Shown: positions 41,303-50,343, numbered from the stretch's first letter. The stretch: 64,000 bases of DNA from CBDCWQ01 sp965223435 (GCA_965223435.1 CBDCWQ010000021.1:744001-808000); one strand, 5' to 3'. Translations and numbers: made by a program. The notes: generated from the letters alone by a model not told the origin.

Positions 41303-42085
41303 ATGAGCATCCGATTTGTTGACAGCCATGCCCACCTCGATGGTCCCGAATTTGAAAAGGACTTAGACGCAGTTCGGGAGAGGGCGGCCGCGGTAGGAAT
41401 CACAGACTTCATCTGCGTGGGGGCCAGCGAGGGCCTGAAGAGCAATCCGCGAACCCTGGCCCTCGTATCAGACAAACCCGGTTTTTTTGCCAGTGTTGGG
41501 CTTCACCCCCACGACGCCCATTTGGTGACCGATGAGACCCTCACTCAGATTCGTACGTGGGCTCTGCATCCTAAGGTTGTGGCCATCGGTGAGACCGGTC
41601 TTGACTACCACTACGATCGTTCTTTGCGCGAAGTCCAACGCGCGGCGTTTCGGGCGTTTCTGGGTATGGCAAAGGATCTCAAGTTGCCTTGTATCGTCCA
41701 CACTCGGGAGGCTGAAGAGGACACCATTCAAATCTTGCGTGATGAAGGCGCGCAGGAGATCGGTGGGGTCATTCACTGCTTTACCGGGACTTCGACGCTT
41801 GCCCAGGCGGCGCTTGAGCTCGGTTTTTACATCTCCTTTTCCGGCGTGCTGACTTTTCGGAATGCCGCGCCCCTGAGGGCTATTGCCAAAGAGCTCCCCA
41901 AGGATCGGGTGTTGGTCGAGACCGACTGCCCCTATCTTGCGCCGGTTCCGATGCGGGGCCAGCGCAACGAGCCGAGTTTTGTGGAGCACACCGTGGCCAC
42001 CCTGGCCGAACTGTGGAGTATGTCGGTCGACGAGGTGAAGGCGACTACGGGAGAAAACGCCAGACGCTTCTTTTCGCTCCCATAG
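41303..42085 (+). CDS. tatD: TatD-family metal-dependent DNase
   Basis: This 260-residue protein has the TIM-barrel metal-dependent hydrolase fold. Metal-binding residues are in VDSHAHLDGPEF, GLHPHDAH, VVAIGETGLDYHYDR, PCIVHTREAEEDT and GGVIHCFTGT, then LVETDCPYLAPVPMRGQRNE. The match to the TatD/YcfH type is full length. TatD proteins are nucleases (3'-5' exonuclease or D-aminoacyl hydrolase-like members exist). The ATG at 41303 is directly preceded by an in-frame TTG at 41300. The gene converges on metK with 23 bases between stops. Confidence 0.95.
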   Translation: MSIRFVDSHAHLDGPEFEKDLDAVRERAAAVGITDFICVGASEGLKSNPRTLALVSDKPGFFASVGLHPHDAHLVTDETLTQIRTWALHPKVVAIGETGLDYHYDRSLREVQRAAFRAFLGMAKDLKLPCIVHTREAEEDTIQILRDEGAQEIGGVIHCFTGTSTLAQAALELGFYISFSGVLTFRNAAPLRAIAKELPKDRVLVETDCPYLAPVPMRGQRNEPSFVEHTVATLAELWSMSVDEVKATTGENARRFFSLP

Positions 42086-42108
42086 GTTGAGGCTGGGACG
42101 GTGCTCGA

Positions 42109-43257
42109 CTAAAGCGCGAGGGCAGCCTTCAGAGGCTCAACGAGGCTGGTTTTCTCCCAAGCGAAATCCGAGCGGCCAAAATGGCCGTAGCTGGCGGTGC
42201 GGCGAAACACCGGCTTTTGGAGATCCAGATGATCGATGATGCCTTGGGGGGTGAGTTTGGCAACTTTGCCGATGGCTTTCGCAATATCGTTTTCGGGGAC
42301 TTTGCCCGTTCCGAAAGTGTCGACATGGATGGATACCGGCTCCGAAACACCGATGGCGTAGGCCAGTTGGACCTCACAGCGGGTGGCAGCGCCGGTCGCC
42401 ACGACGTTTTTGGCGAGGTGGCGGGCCATGTATGCTGCCGAGCGGTCCACCTTGCTCGGATCCTTGCCCGAGAATGCGCCTCCGCCGTGGCGGCCCATTC
42501 CGCCATAGGTGTCGACAATGATCTTGCGGCCGGTCAGACCCGTGTCTCCGTGGGGGCCCCCGACGACAAAGCGGCCAGTGGGGTTGATGTGAATCACCAC
42601 GTCTTTGGCGAGCTTGTCGCTTGGAATGACCTTCTTGATCACTTCTTCCATGATGCCGTTGCGAATGTCATCGTTGCTGGCATCGGGTGCATGCTGGGAG
42701 GACACCACGATGGTGGTGACTTCTTGTGGTTTACCGTTTTCGTAGCGAATCGTGACCTGGCCTTTGCTGTCCGGTCGAAGGAACGGAAGAATGCCCTCTT
42801 TACGCACCGTGGTGAGGCGCTCCATCAGTTTGTGGGAGTAGCTGACGGGCATGGGCATCAACTCGGGAGTCTCGTCGACGGCAAAGCCGAACATCATGCC
42901 CTGATCGCCTGCACCCATGTTCTCTTTATTTACGCCCATCGCAATGTCGGGAGACTGCTTGTTGATCGCGTTGAGCACCGCGCAAGATTTGTAGTCAAAA
43001 CCCATCGCGGAATCGTCGTAGCCGATTTCTTTCACCACGCCCCGAACGAGGTCTTGTACGTCGATCTGGGTCTTAGAGGTTACTTCTCCGCCCACGATGA
43101 CAAGTCCGGTCATACACATGGTCTCGACGGCGACACGTGAATTGGGATCGCCCTCAATCAATCGATCGAGGATTGCGTCGGAGATCTGGTCGCAGATCTT
43201 GTCGGGATGGCCTTCGTTTACGGACTCTGAGGTGAATACGAAGTCGTTGAGTGTCAT
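42109..43257 (-). CDS. metK: S-adenosylmethionine synthetase
   Basis: This 382-residue enzyme makes SAM from methionine and ATP. The motifs are complete: FTSESVNEGHPDKICDQISD at the start, GAGDQGMMFGFAVDETPELM, the GGGAFSGKDPSKVDRSAAY loop and a C-terminal GHFGR. Length and order are standard. A ribosome site AAGGAG lies six bases before the ATG. The divergent gene starts only 67 bases away, leaving no room for a SAM riboswitch, and none is visible. Confidence 0.98.
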   Translation of the reverse strand: MTLNDFVFTSESVNEGHPDKICDQISDAILDRLIEGDPNSRVAVETMCMTGLVIVGGEVTSKTQIDVQDLVRGVVKEIGYDDSAMGFDYKSCAVLNAINKQSPDIAMGVNKENMGAGDQGMMFGFAVDETPELMPMPVSYSHKLMERLTTVRKEGILPFLRPDSKGQVTIRYENGKPQEVTTIVVSSQHAPDASNDDIRNGIMEEVIKKVIPSDKLAKDVVIHINPTGRFVVGGPHGDTGLTGRKIIVDTYGGMGRHGGGAFSGKDPSKVDRSAAYMARHLAKNVVATGAATRCEVQLAYAIGVSEPVSIHVDTFGTGKVPENDIAKAIGKVAKLTPQGIIDHLDLQKPVFRRTASYGHFGRSDFAWEKTSLVEPLKAALAL

Positions 43258-43323
43258 GAGTTCTCCTTCATTGGTTAAGCGCTTCGGCTACCAGAACCCT
43301 GTCCTCGTGGTCAACGCTCTTCC

Positions 43324-44724
43324 TTGCGCCGACCCCATCTCCCCAGCTACAGTTGGGATATCGTCCCCGACAGCGCCATCCAGGACGCGAAGAAGCTCGT
43401 CTGCCGTGCTTTCGCGAGTGTACTGAAGTCCAGCCCGCTCGAGGGCGAAATCGACGCCGAGGCCTTCATGTTGATGATGGAGGCGAATTATCCGTCGTTG
43501 TGTCGGGATGGGAAGCTGGAGCTGTTTTTGGTCTGGGAGGCGCTCTCGGTGGAGCATGACCCTGAGCGGCTCTATGGATTCTTTTTGAAACTCCAGGAGG
43601 CCGGGGCCGAGCTCGGGGTGCCGGTAGGGTTACCTGAGGCCGTGCAGGGCCTTTCCGAAGGGGAGCGCGCCCGACACATCGATGGTTTTCTCGGTGGCCC
43701 AGACGGCCCGGAGGTCCAGGGTCCCGTGACCCTGCCCGACAGCGCCATCCTCGTAGAAGGAGAGCCGGGGCAAGCCCCGTTGGTTCTCGGCACCGGAGAC
43801 CTGGTTCCCGCCGTGCCGGAGGAACTTAAGCAACGTATCCGAAAAGCAACCCTCGATGCGGTTCAGGCGGCACCAGCGGGTGCGTTGATCGGCACAAAGC
43901 AGCTGAACTATCTGGTCGATTCGAACTTCGATCTGCTTTGCGATGGACAGCGCTTCAACTTCGACCCCCTCCTTGAGGGGCTTCGGGAGCGGGCCGAAGA
44001 CAAAGACATTTACATCGCTTTTGTGCAGCTTCGCGGGAGCCTCAAAGAAATCGGCATCGAAATGGACGAGCCGAGTTTTGATCTCGATACCGCAATCCGT
44101 GACCTGCTTATTTCCCAGGCCGTGGGCGGCGCAGTTGGTAACGAAGATCGAGGAGGCTACAAAACCGGCCTGGCGCCGCCACCGTCCAATGCGACCCAAG
44201 ACCCCAAAAAAGAGGTGGCGCAAGAAAAGCGGTTGAAGACCTGGGGTCTTCATTCGAATCCCCGCACCGCGCGGCTCATTCGGGTTGGGGCGCTTTTGTT
44301 TGTGAGCTTGGTGGCGGGCGGCTGGCTTTTCTTAACCCGCCCCAACCGCGTCCTAGATCCGAAAGACCTGTCTGAGGTCTTTCCGTTGGCCACGGCCCAG
44401 GTCACCGATGGTTTCTTTGCCGGGGTTGTGGACCAGAAACTTTGGGATCGATTGAAACCCAAGGAGCGCGTCAGAGCCATCAAAGACCTGGAGGCGAATC
44501 TCCTCGAACGAGGGTTGGTCGCCAATAGCCAAGTGCGAGACCAAAAAGGTCAGCTGGTGGTTGTTGATACGGGCAAAGGACGCCTGGCCGCCGCGGTGAT
44601 CTTTGCGGGTGAAGTCGCCGCCAAGCTGCTCGACGCGCAAAACGCGAAAGAGGCTCGGGCCGCCAAACGAAAAGGCGGATCTTCTGCCGCGAAAAAAAAG
44701 CCACAACCCCACGCTGAGCGTTGA
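43324..44724 (+). CDS. Single-pass membrane protein with internally duplicated N-terminal domain
   Basis: This 466-residue protein is of unknown function. Residues about 18-100 and 166-248 look like two copies of one helical domain. Both share an AFxLxMxxNYPxLCxDGK-like versus LNYLVDSNFDLLCDGQ segment and end near a LxEAGxELGV versus LKEIGIEM helix. A linker with a KEVAQEKRLK basic patch leads to one membrane helix (about 312-333). After that come a domain of about 100 residues (VFPLATAQVTDGFFAGVVDQ) and a Lys/Ala-rich tail. The start is a TTG at 43324, uncertain. The N-terminal part would be cytoplasmic. It is divergent from metK and convergent with ptsI. Confidence 0.7.
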   Translation: MRRPHLPSYSWDIVPDSAIQDAKKLVCRAFASVLKSSPLEGEIDAEAFMLMMEANYPSLCRDGKLELFLVWEALSVEHDPERLYGFFLKLQEAGAELGVPVGLPEAVQGLSEGERARHIDGFLGGPDGPEVQGPVTLPDSAILVEGEPGQAPLVLGTGDLVPAVPEELKQRIRKATLDAVQAAPAGALIGTKQLNYLVDSNFDLLCDGQRFNFDPLLEGLRERAEDKDIYIAFVQLRGSLKEIGIEMDEPSFDLDTAIRDLLISQAVGGAVGNEDRGGYKTGLAPPPSNATQDPKKEVAQEKRLKTWGLHSNPRTARLIRVGALLFVSLVAGGWLFLTRPNRVLDPKDLSEVFPLATAQVTDGFFAGVVDQKLWDRLKPKERVRAIKDLEANLLERGLVANSQVRDQKGQLVVVDTGKGRLAAAVIFAGEVAAKLLDAQNAKEARAAKRKGGSSAAKKKPQPHAER

Positions 44725-44781
44725 GCTTGGCACTGTAGCAGAACAGCGCGGTTGCGGTTGAAGTGCGCCGTGGGTTCAAGC

Positions 44782-46527
44782 TTAGGGCTTCGACAGGAAG
44801 GCTTTAAGGGCACCTTGGACGTCCGTCACGGTTGGGAGCTCGGTGACCTTTTTGGCAAGCCCGACGCAGTCTTTGATGGAGAGACGGCGAATCGTTCGTT
44901 TGACCACTGGAATGGAAGTCGCGGTCATGGACAGCGAACGAAGTCCGAGGCCGAGGAGGACGGGTACATAGAGCGGGTCCGCGGCCATTTCGCCGCACAG
45001 GCTTACGGGAATTTGACTCTCCTCAGCTGCGCGGCACACCGCATCGATCATTCGAAGGACTGCTGGATGTGAAGGTTGGTAAAGATAGGATACGTCCTCG
45101 TTCCCTCGGTCGGTGGCGAGACCGTACTGAATCAGGTCGTTGGTTCCGATGGCAAAGAAGTCGGCTTCTTTGGCAAGCTGGTCCGCGATCCAAACTGCGC
45201 TCGGCGTTTCGATCATGACCCCCAAAGGAAGATTCTCATTAAAAGGTCGACCGGATTGTCGAAGTTCCTCCTTGGCGCTTTCGAGCAGGTCACGGGATTG
45301 CCGGAGTTCATCGAGCTCGGTGACCAGCGGCAGGAGAAGGCGCACTTGCGACTCTTTGCTGACCAGGAGGATGCCCTTGATCTGTTCTCGAAACTCCTTG
45401 GTATTCTTGAGGCTGAGGCGAATCCCCCGAAGCCCTAAAGCTGGGTTCAGAGGGGGGGCCGTGTCGCTGACGTCGGTGGTTGTGGCCTGTAGGTCTTTAT
45501 CGGCCCCAATATCGAAGGTTCGAATGGTGACTTGTCGGTCTTTGAGAAGCTTGGTGACCTTTCGGTACGCTCTTTCATGCTCTTGGGCGTTTGATAGGTC
45601 TGTGTGCTCAAGGTGCAGAAACTCGGTTCGATACAGTCCAATGCCTTGACCTCCATATTGGAGGACCGTTGCAATTTCTTGGGCGACTTCGATATTTCCT
45701 AAAAGCTCTATTTCGGTACCGTCGACGGTTTGTGCTGGCAGATCTCTATCTTCGAGGAGTGCGGCTTTTTCTTGGCTCCGCTTTCGGGCCAAGCCCCGAA
45801 ACTGCCCGGACAGGACATCGGTGGGTCGCAGCACCACTTCGCCGGTGCCGCCGTCTACGATGATTTCGTCTCCGGAACCAGCGGATTCAAGTACACCGTG
45901 GACTCCGAGCACGCTGGGGATGTTGAGGGCGCGTGCAAAGATTGCGGTATGGGAGGTTGGGCCCCCCGTTTCGGTGACAAACGCTCGTGCCGAATACTTC
46001 GCGAGTGCGATCGTGTCGCCCGGAGAAAGATCGTAAGCTACGACAACCGCGTCTTCAGAAATGTGATCCAAAAGGTCGACTTCGGCGCCCACAAGGTTTC
46101 GAAGGAGACGGTTGGCCACCGAGTCGACATCACTTTGGCGTTCCTGAAAATATTCTTCGTCCAGGCGCTCGAAGAGTTTCTTGACCTGGTTGACGGTATC
46201 GAGAAGCGCCCACTCTGCGTTTTGGCCCTTGAGCACGATGCGGTCTTTGGTGGCGTCAAACAGGGCCTCGTCTCTGAGGAGGGCAGAGTGGGCATCAAGG
46301 AGGGTTTCTGCGTGCTGAAGTTTTGCGTCTGAGGCTCGGTCGCGCAACTCTTTGAGTTGCCGTTCTGACTTGGCGACCGACTCTTCGAACCGTTCGACCT
46401 CAAAGGCGCGGCGCTTCTCGGGCAGGTGGTAGTGCGGTGCATTGATATGGCGACGGTCCACAATGTGGACTTTGCCGAAAGCAATGCCGGTACAGACTCC
46501 CAGGCCGTGGAATCTTTCCGCGTTCAA
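44782..46527 (-). CDS. ptsI: Phosphoenolpyruvate-protein phosphotransferase (PTS enzyme I)
   Basis: This 581-residue enzyme I takes phosphate from PEP and passes it to HPr. The phospho-histidine lies in TETGGPTSHTAIFAR (His193). The PEP-binding half shows GIGLYRTEFL, the AIFDIGADKD-type motif as IRTFDIGADKD, NPALGLRGIR, VMIETPSAV, FFAIGTNDLIQY and the active cysteine in SLCGEMAAD. The length is normal. It starts with a TTG that overlaps the EIIB-HPr stop (TTGA), so it is the last gene of the PTS block. No sugar-specific permease gene is present, so it probably serves a regulatory chain. Confidence 0.96.
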   Translation of the reverse strand: MNAERFHGLGVCTGIAFGKVHIVDRRHINAPHYHLPEKRRAFEVERFEESVAKSERQLKELRDRASDAKLQHAETLLDAHSALLRDEALFDATKDRIVLKGQNAEWALLDTVNQVKKLFERLDEEYFQERQSDVDSVANRLLRNLVGAEVDLLDHISEDAVVVAYDLSPGDTIALAKYSARAFVTETGGPTSHTAIFARALNIPSVLGVHGVLESAGSGDEIIVDGGTGEVVLRPTDVLSGQFRGLARKRSQEKAALLEDRDLPAQTVDGTEIELLGNIEVAQEIATVLQYGGQGIGLYRTEFLHLEHTDLSNAQEHERAYRKVTKLLKDRQVTIRTFDIGADKDLQATTTDVSDTAPPLNPALGLRGIRLSLKNTKEFREQIKGILLVSKESQVRLLLPLVTELDELRQSRDLLESAKEELRQSGRPFNENLPLGVMIETPSAVWIADQLAKEADFFAIGTNDLIQYGLATDRGNEDVSYLYQPSHPAVLRMIDAVCRAAEESQIPVSLCGEMAADPLYVPVLLGLGLRSLSMTATSIPVVKRTIRRLSIKDCVGLAKKVTELPTVTDVQGALKAFLSKP

Positions 46528-47387
46528 TTTGTCCTTCCTTTTGGTTCACCTTCTTGGTTTTCGTCAAACCCCCTTTGAAAGATAGCCCGGATCTGCTGAA
46601 GTCCGTTCTCGGCATCGGTGCCCTCGAGGATCACCAACAACTTTGTGCCCTTGGTGGCTCCGAGTGTCGTTAGGCCGAGCAGACTCTTTGCGTTCACCAG
46701 CGCGCCGGGCCTACCGATACGAACGTCAGATGACAGGGAGCTCGCCAGCGCCGCCAGAACGTGTGCGGCTCGAAGGTGCAGCCCTCGTTCGTTGATCACC
46801 TCGAGCGTGTCTTCGGCGCGCTGTGGGGTTGCCATCGTTCGATTCTCCATTTGCGGTGGAGGGGTACTCACATCGCACTCGGTGGCTTCTTTGAGCTTGG
46901 GTTCAAAGGGGGGCAAAATCCGGGGGTCGTTGGGGAGTGCCTGAACATACACTTCCACTTTGCGCGCCTCGAGCTCTTTGACCTGAGCCAGTTCTTCTTG
47001 TCCGAGATACACTGCTGGGTGAAGTTCTCTTCGTCCCTTTCCGGAGGGGACGTGGCCCAGATGGATTGCCGGAATCTTGAGGCCGGCGCTTTGTGCTCGG
47101 AGCGCATTGGCCAGCGTCGAAAACAGAACAATGACCCGTTCTTTTTCTCTCAACTGGTTTTGCACCGCGAAGGCGCCTTCTTCCGAGCAGAACTCGACCC
47201 GGACCACCTGGCTGGCTGAGAGCTCCAAAATTGTCCGTTTTCGGGGGTCACGCTCCACGATGCCGTCGACAACGATGACCCGTTCGGCGCGCGTGGCTGG
47301 AACCCACGCGTTGGTCAATGTCGAGTGTATCAGCCGAGGATCGATGCGATAAAGCCGCAGTCCGCTTGATGGTTCACTATGCGTCAT
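46524..47387 (-). CDS. PTS EIIB (mannose family)-HPr fusion protein
   Basis: This 287-residue protein joins two phosphocarriers. Residues about 10-165 are an EIIB of the mannose/sorbose family: LYRIDPRLIHS with the phospho-histidine His21, VIVVDG, then VLFSTLANAL and IPAIHLGHV. Residues about 190-285 are HPr: VINERGLHLRAAHVLAALAS (His204 replaces HPr His15), then VNAKSLLGLTTLGATKG with Ser235. The 31-residue spacing equals His15 to Ser46, the site phosphorylated by HprK. The ATG at 47387 overlaps the EIIA gene end by 11 bases. An internal ATG at 46850 (MENRTM) could also give free HPr. There is no stop between the halves. Confidence 0.88.
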   Translation of the reverse strand: MTHSEPSSGLRLYRIDPRLIHSTLTNAWVPATRAERVIVVDGIVERDPRKRTILELSASQVVRVEFCSEEGAFAVQNQLREKERVIVLFSTLANALRAQSAGLKIPAIHLGHVPSGKGRRELHPAVYLGQEELAQVKELEARKVEVYVQALPNDPRILPPFEPKLKEATECDVSTPPPQMENRTMATPQRAEDTLEVINERGLHLRAAHVLAALASSLSSDVRIGRPGALVNAKSLLGLTTLGATKGTKLLVILEGTDAENGLQQIRAIFQRGFDENQEGEPKGRTN

Positions 47388-47793
47388 GCTCACGCTCTTT
47401 GAGAATTTCACTGGCTACGACGATGTTGCTTTGGCCATAAAACTTGAGGAGCTGAGCCAGCGATACGAGGTCTGTTGCGGTATGAATGGCAGTACTTAAC
47501 TTCAGCAGCATGGGTAGATTGCACCCAGTGACGATCTCGATGTTGCGCTCTCCGACAATACGAAGCGCTACATTGGCTGCGGTGCCGCCAAACATGTCTG
47601 CCAAGATGAGTACGCCCTTGCCTTGGTCAACGCGTTTTGCCGCTTCTCGGATGATGTTGTCGACTTCATCTATGGCTTGTTGTCGGGTGATTTCCAGAGC
47701 TTCGGTGAATTCGAAAGGGCCAACGATCTCTGAAGCCGACTCCAAAAGGGCCCCGGCAAGTCCACCGTGACTGACGATCAACAGCCCGAACAC
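47377..47793 (-). CDS. PTS EIIA component, mannose family
   Basis: This 138-residue protein has the EIIA-Man fold. It starts MFGLLIVSHGGLAGALLESA with the phospho-histidine His9, then GVLILADMFGGTAANVALRI and a C-terminal VVASEIL. The length corresponds to a single-domain EIIA. It would accept phosphate from the HPr half of the downstream fusion and, in transport systems, pass it to EIIB. No EIIC/EIID follows, so a signalling role is more likely. The gene begins 145 bases after rapZ. Its end overlaps the EIIB-HPr gene. Confidence 0.94.
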   Translation of the reverse strand: MFGLLIVSHGGLAGALLESASEIVGPFEFTEALEITRQQAIDEVDNIIREAAKRVDQGKGVLILADMFGGTAANVALRIVGERNIEIVTGCNLPMLLKLSTAIHTATDLVSLAQLLKFYGQSNIVVASEILKEREHDA

Positions 47794-47938
47794 AGAGGGG
47801 TTCTTTAGCCGTGGGGGTTTGTCGAAACAACAAAATTCTACTGTTCTGATCGCGGCCCGGCCCGGTGGAGGGCAGAGGCGCGGTGGAACCCAAGACCAAG
47901 CGATCGTTTGCGCGGATCTGCTATGAGGGCTTCCACAG

Positions 47939-48856
47939 TTACGGATGTCGTGGCGAGGAAAGGGAGGCCGGAAGTTTGCTGATATCTCGGTGCCGCAACT
48001 GGACCGTTCTGCCCTGACCTTCTACCCATTCTGCGATTGTGCGGGCGATGGCAACGGAGCGGTGTCGACCACCCGTACAACCGACCGCGATGGTGAGATA
48101 GGCCTTACCCTCGAGTTCGTATTGAGGGAGGAGGAATGCCAGCAGCGGATGGGTGTGGTTCAAAAAGCCGGTGGCTTCTTCTCGCTCGAGGACAAAACGG
48201 GCCACGGCTTCGTCTTCTCCGGTTGCGCCTCTGAGCCCATCCACGAAGTAGGGGTTTGGCAAGAAGCGCACATCAAACATGAGGTCGGCCTCTGTGGGAA
48301 TACCGTACTTGAATCCGAAGGACAGGACCGTGACTGCCAACGGGTGTTTTTTCGCGAGGCCCTCTGGGGTAAAGCACTCTTGCACTTGTCTTTTGAGTTG
48401 ATGCACTGAAATATGGCTGCTGTCGATGCGCAGTGTCGCCACGCTCTCGAGAGGTTTAAGCACGGTTCGCTCGGCCATAATTCCCGCACGCACCGAACCG
48501 TCGGTGCTCAGCGGGTGCCGCCTTCGATTTTCGGAGAAACGGCGCTCGAGGACAGCATTTTCGCTATCTAAGAACAAAAGATCAACGTCATGTCCGGCCC
48601 GCCGTGTGGTGTCGAGGGCCTTCGGAAAAAGAACAAGGTCTCCGGTTGCGTCTGAAGTTGGGAGTTGTGCGGTTCGGGCGTCGACAACAATCGCCAGCTT
48701 TTCCACTTCGCCTTGCATCCCCCCGAAAAGCTCGATGACTTTGTCGAGCAGCATGATGGGCAAGTTGTCGATGGCGAAAAAACCTAAATCCTCGAGTGCG
48801 CTTCGAGCAGTTGATTTGCCAGAGCCGCTGAGGCCGGTGACGACGACAATTCGCAC
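47939..48856 (-). CDS. rapZ: RNase adapter protein RapZ
   Basis: This 305-residue protein begins with a P-loop (VVVTGLSGSGKSTARSALED) and continues GFFAIDNLPIMLLDKVIELF. The Walker-B-like segment is VDLLFLDSENAVLERRFSENRRRHPL. The C-terminal domain has FGFKYGIPTEADLMFDVRFL, PNPYFVDGLRGATGED and the IAVGCTGGRHRSVAIA pattern. In E. coli RapZ guides RNase E to the sRNA GlmZ and senses glucosamine-6-phosphate; that exact role here is not shown. The ATG directly follows the hprK stop with no gap, as in many PTS-Ntr clusters. Confidence 0.96.
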   Translation of the reverse strand: MRIVVVTGLSGSGKSTARSALEDLGFFAIDNLPIMLLDKVIELFGGMQGEVEKLAIVVDARTAQLPTSDATGDLVLFPKALDTTRRAGHDVDLLFLDSENAVLERRFSENRRRHPLSTDGSVRAGIMAERTVLKPLESVATLRIDSSHISVHQLKRQVQECFTPEGLAKKHPLAVTVLSFGFKYGIPTEADLMFDVRFLPNPYFVDGLRGATGEDEAVARFVLEREEATGFLNHTHPLLAFLLPQYELEGKAYLTIAVGCTGGRHRSVAIARTIAEWVEGQGRTVQLRHRDISKLPASLSSPRHP

Positions 48857-49870
48857 CTATTCCACCTCGTCTTCGATGTGGTCTGTCACTTCGCTTAGTT
48901 CGGCCGCGTTTCGGAGGTTTGTTGCTGGGGTGTGGGAGCGTGGGCGCCTGCCTTCCAAAGACAAGATTCTTCGATTGAGTTCTCGCGCGGCATGGTGTCC
49001 GCGGACCTGCAGAAGAAAGTTGCGGGCAGCGACCTCTACGATGCTGGCTATGCTTCGCCCTGGCTGGACCGGTATCAACAGAGATCGCACCTTGATGCCA
49101 AGAATGTCGTTGAACGTTGCCTCGAGGCCGATGCGGTCGTAGGCCGTGTTGGGTGACCACGCTTCGAGCTCTACGTGAAGCTCTATCCGCTTGTGATCAC
49201 GGGTTGCGGAGACGCCGTACAGCTCGGCTACGTTGAGAATGCCCAGACCGCGAATTTCGATCAGATTTTGGATAAGCTCGGAGGCTTGGCCCACGAGGTC
49301 TTCGCCTCGTCTTCGAATTTCTACGACATCGTCGGCGACGAGGCGGTGACCCCGTAGGACCAGATCGAGCGCAGTTTCGCTCTTGCCGATACCCGAAGAG
49401 CCCGTCACCAGGACACCGATACCGTTTACTTCGACGAGCACCCCGTGAATGCTGCACCTGGGCGACAGAAGATCGTCCAGGTAACCCAAAAGCTTACGGA
49501 TGCACTCTGAAGAGGTCATGCCGGTGACGAACAAGGGGGTGTTGTTGTCGTCGCAAGCGCGGTGAAGCGCTTTGGGGGGACTGAGGCCCTTGGTGATGAC
49601 GATGCACGCAAGTTCCTGCGTGACCAAACCGGCTATTGCTTCTGCCTGCTCCGTTTTGGTGAGCGTGGCAAGGAACGAAAGCTCGGTTTCTCCCAGAATC
49701 TGGACCCGATCATGGTGCAAGAATCTGGTGTACCCCGCGAGCGCGAGCCCCGGCTTTTGGATTCTTGCGGAACTCAGGATGCGCTCAAGACCATCTTTGC
49801 CTGCCCACAAGCGAAGGCGAAGCGCTTCTCGTGCGTGCTCGTAGAACGCTTTTACGGTGACCTGGGGCAT
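48857..49870 (-). CDS. hprK: HPr kinase/phosphorylase
   Basis: This 337-residue protein phosphorylates and dephosphorylates the regulatory serine of HPr. It has an N-terminal Rossmann-like domain (GYTRFLHHDRVQILGETELS, then ACIVITKGLSPP). The C-terminal kinase domain has the Walker A GVLVTGSSGIGKSETALDLV, HRLVADDVVEIRR and LIEIRGLGILNVAELYG. The target serine is present in the EIIB-HPr fusion two genes downstream. The ATG at 49870 (MPQVTVKAFYEHAREAL) lies two bases after the ptsN stop. A longer frame to 49912 overlaps ptsN and is not needed. Confidence 0.95.
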   Translation of the reverse strand: MPQVTVKAFYEHAREALRLRLWAGKDGLERILSSARIQKPGLALAGYTRFLHHDRVQILGETELSFLATLTKTEQAEAIAGLVTQELACIVITKGLSPPKALHRACDDNNTPLFVTGMTSSECIRKLLGYLDDLLSPRCSIHGVLVEVNGIGVLVTGSSGIGKSETALDLVLRGHRLVADDVVEIRRRGEDLVGQASELIQNLIEIRGLGILNVAELYGVSATRDHKRIELHVELEAWSPNTAYDRIGLEATFNDILGIKVRSLLIPVQPGRSIASIVEVAARNFLLQVRGHHAARELNRRILSLEGRRPRSHTPATNLRNAAELSEVTDHIEDEVE

Positions 49871-49872
49871 GG

Positions 49873-50343
49873 TTATGTGAGCTGCCGATCGTGGGTGGAG
49901 ATGACTGTCCACAGATCTTGGGGGGCTGCGGCCATGACTTCTTCGCGAAAGATGTTGCTTTTAAGCAGGCGAGAGGCGCGTGCCAGGGCTTTGAGGTGGA
50001 TCCCGGTTTGGCCTTCGGGAACGACAATTGCGAGGAAGATGTGAGCCGGTTTGCCATCGAGGCAGCCGAAATTGACTCCCTCTCGGCTGCGGGCGAAACA
50101 TGCCACCGGCTTTTTGAGGCCAGGCAACTTGGCGTGCGGAATCGCGATGCCCGTACCGACGCCGGTGGAGCCAGCTTCTTCTCTTTCGATCAAGACTTGG
50201 AGCACCCGCGAAGGGTCCACATCTTCGGCTTTTGCGATTTGCGCCACGAGGGTCTCGAGCGCGGCGTTACGCCCGCTGGCTTTGAGCTCTGGCACCACCA
50301 GATCTTCCGACAGGATGTCGACGATCCGCATGCCCGCGGGCAT
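49873..50343 (-). CDS. ptsN: PTS EIIA-Ntr (nitrogen-regulatory phosphotransfer protein)
   Basis: This 156-residue protein is of the PtsN/EIIA-Fru fold. It has the start MRIVDILSEDLVVPELKA, then LIEREEAGSTGVGTGIAIPH with the phospho-histidine in IPHAK. Next come VACFARSREGVNFGCLDGKP, HIFLAIVVPEGQTGIHLKAL and REEVMAAAP. It is an output of the Ntr branch, regulating potassium and nitrogen functions in other bacteria. I chose the ATG at 50343 because GGGAGAGG precedes it closely. An ATG at 50331 (MRIVD) and a longer start at 50367 also exist. It lies between hpf and hprK. Confidence 0.93.
   Translation of the reverse strand: MPAGMRIVDILSEDLVVPELKASGRNAALETLVAQIAKAEDVDPSRVLQVLIEREEAGSTGVGTGIAIPHAKLPGLKKPVACFARSREGVNFGCLDGKPAHIFLAIVVPEGQTGIHLKALARASRLLKSNIFREEVMAAAPQDLWTVISTHDRQLT

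Noticed and set aside
43258..43323. Possible SAM riboswitch upstream of metK
   Set aside because: Only 66 bases separate metK from the divergent gene, and no SAM-riboswitch-like stem set is visible. Only a normal ribosome site is seen.
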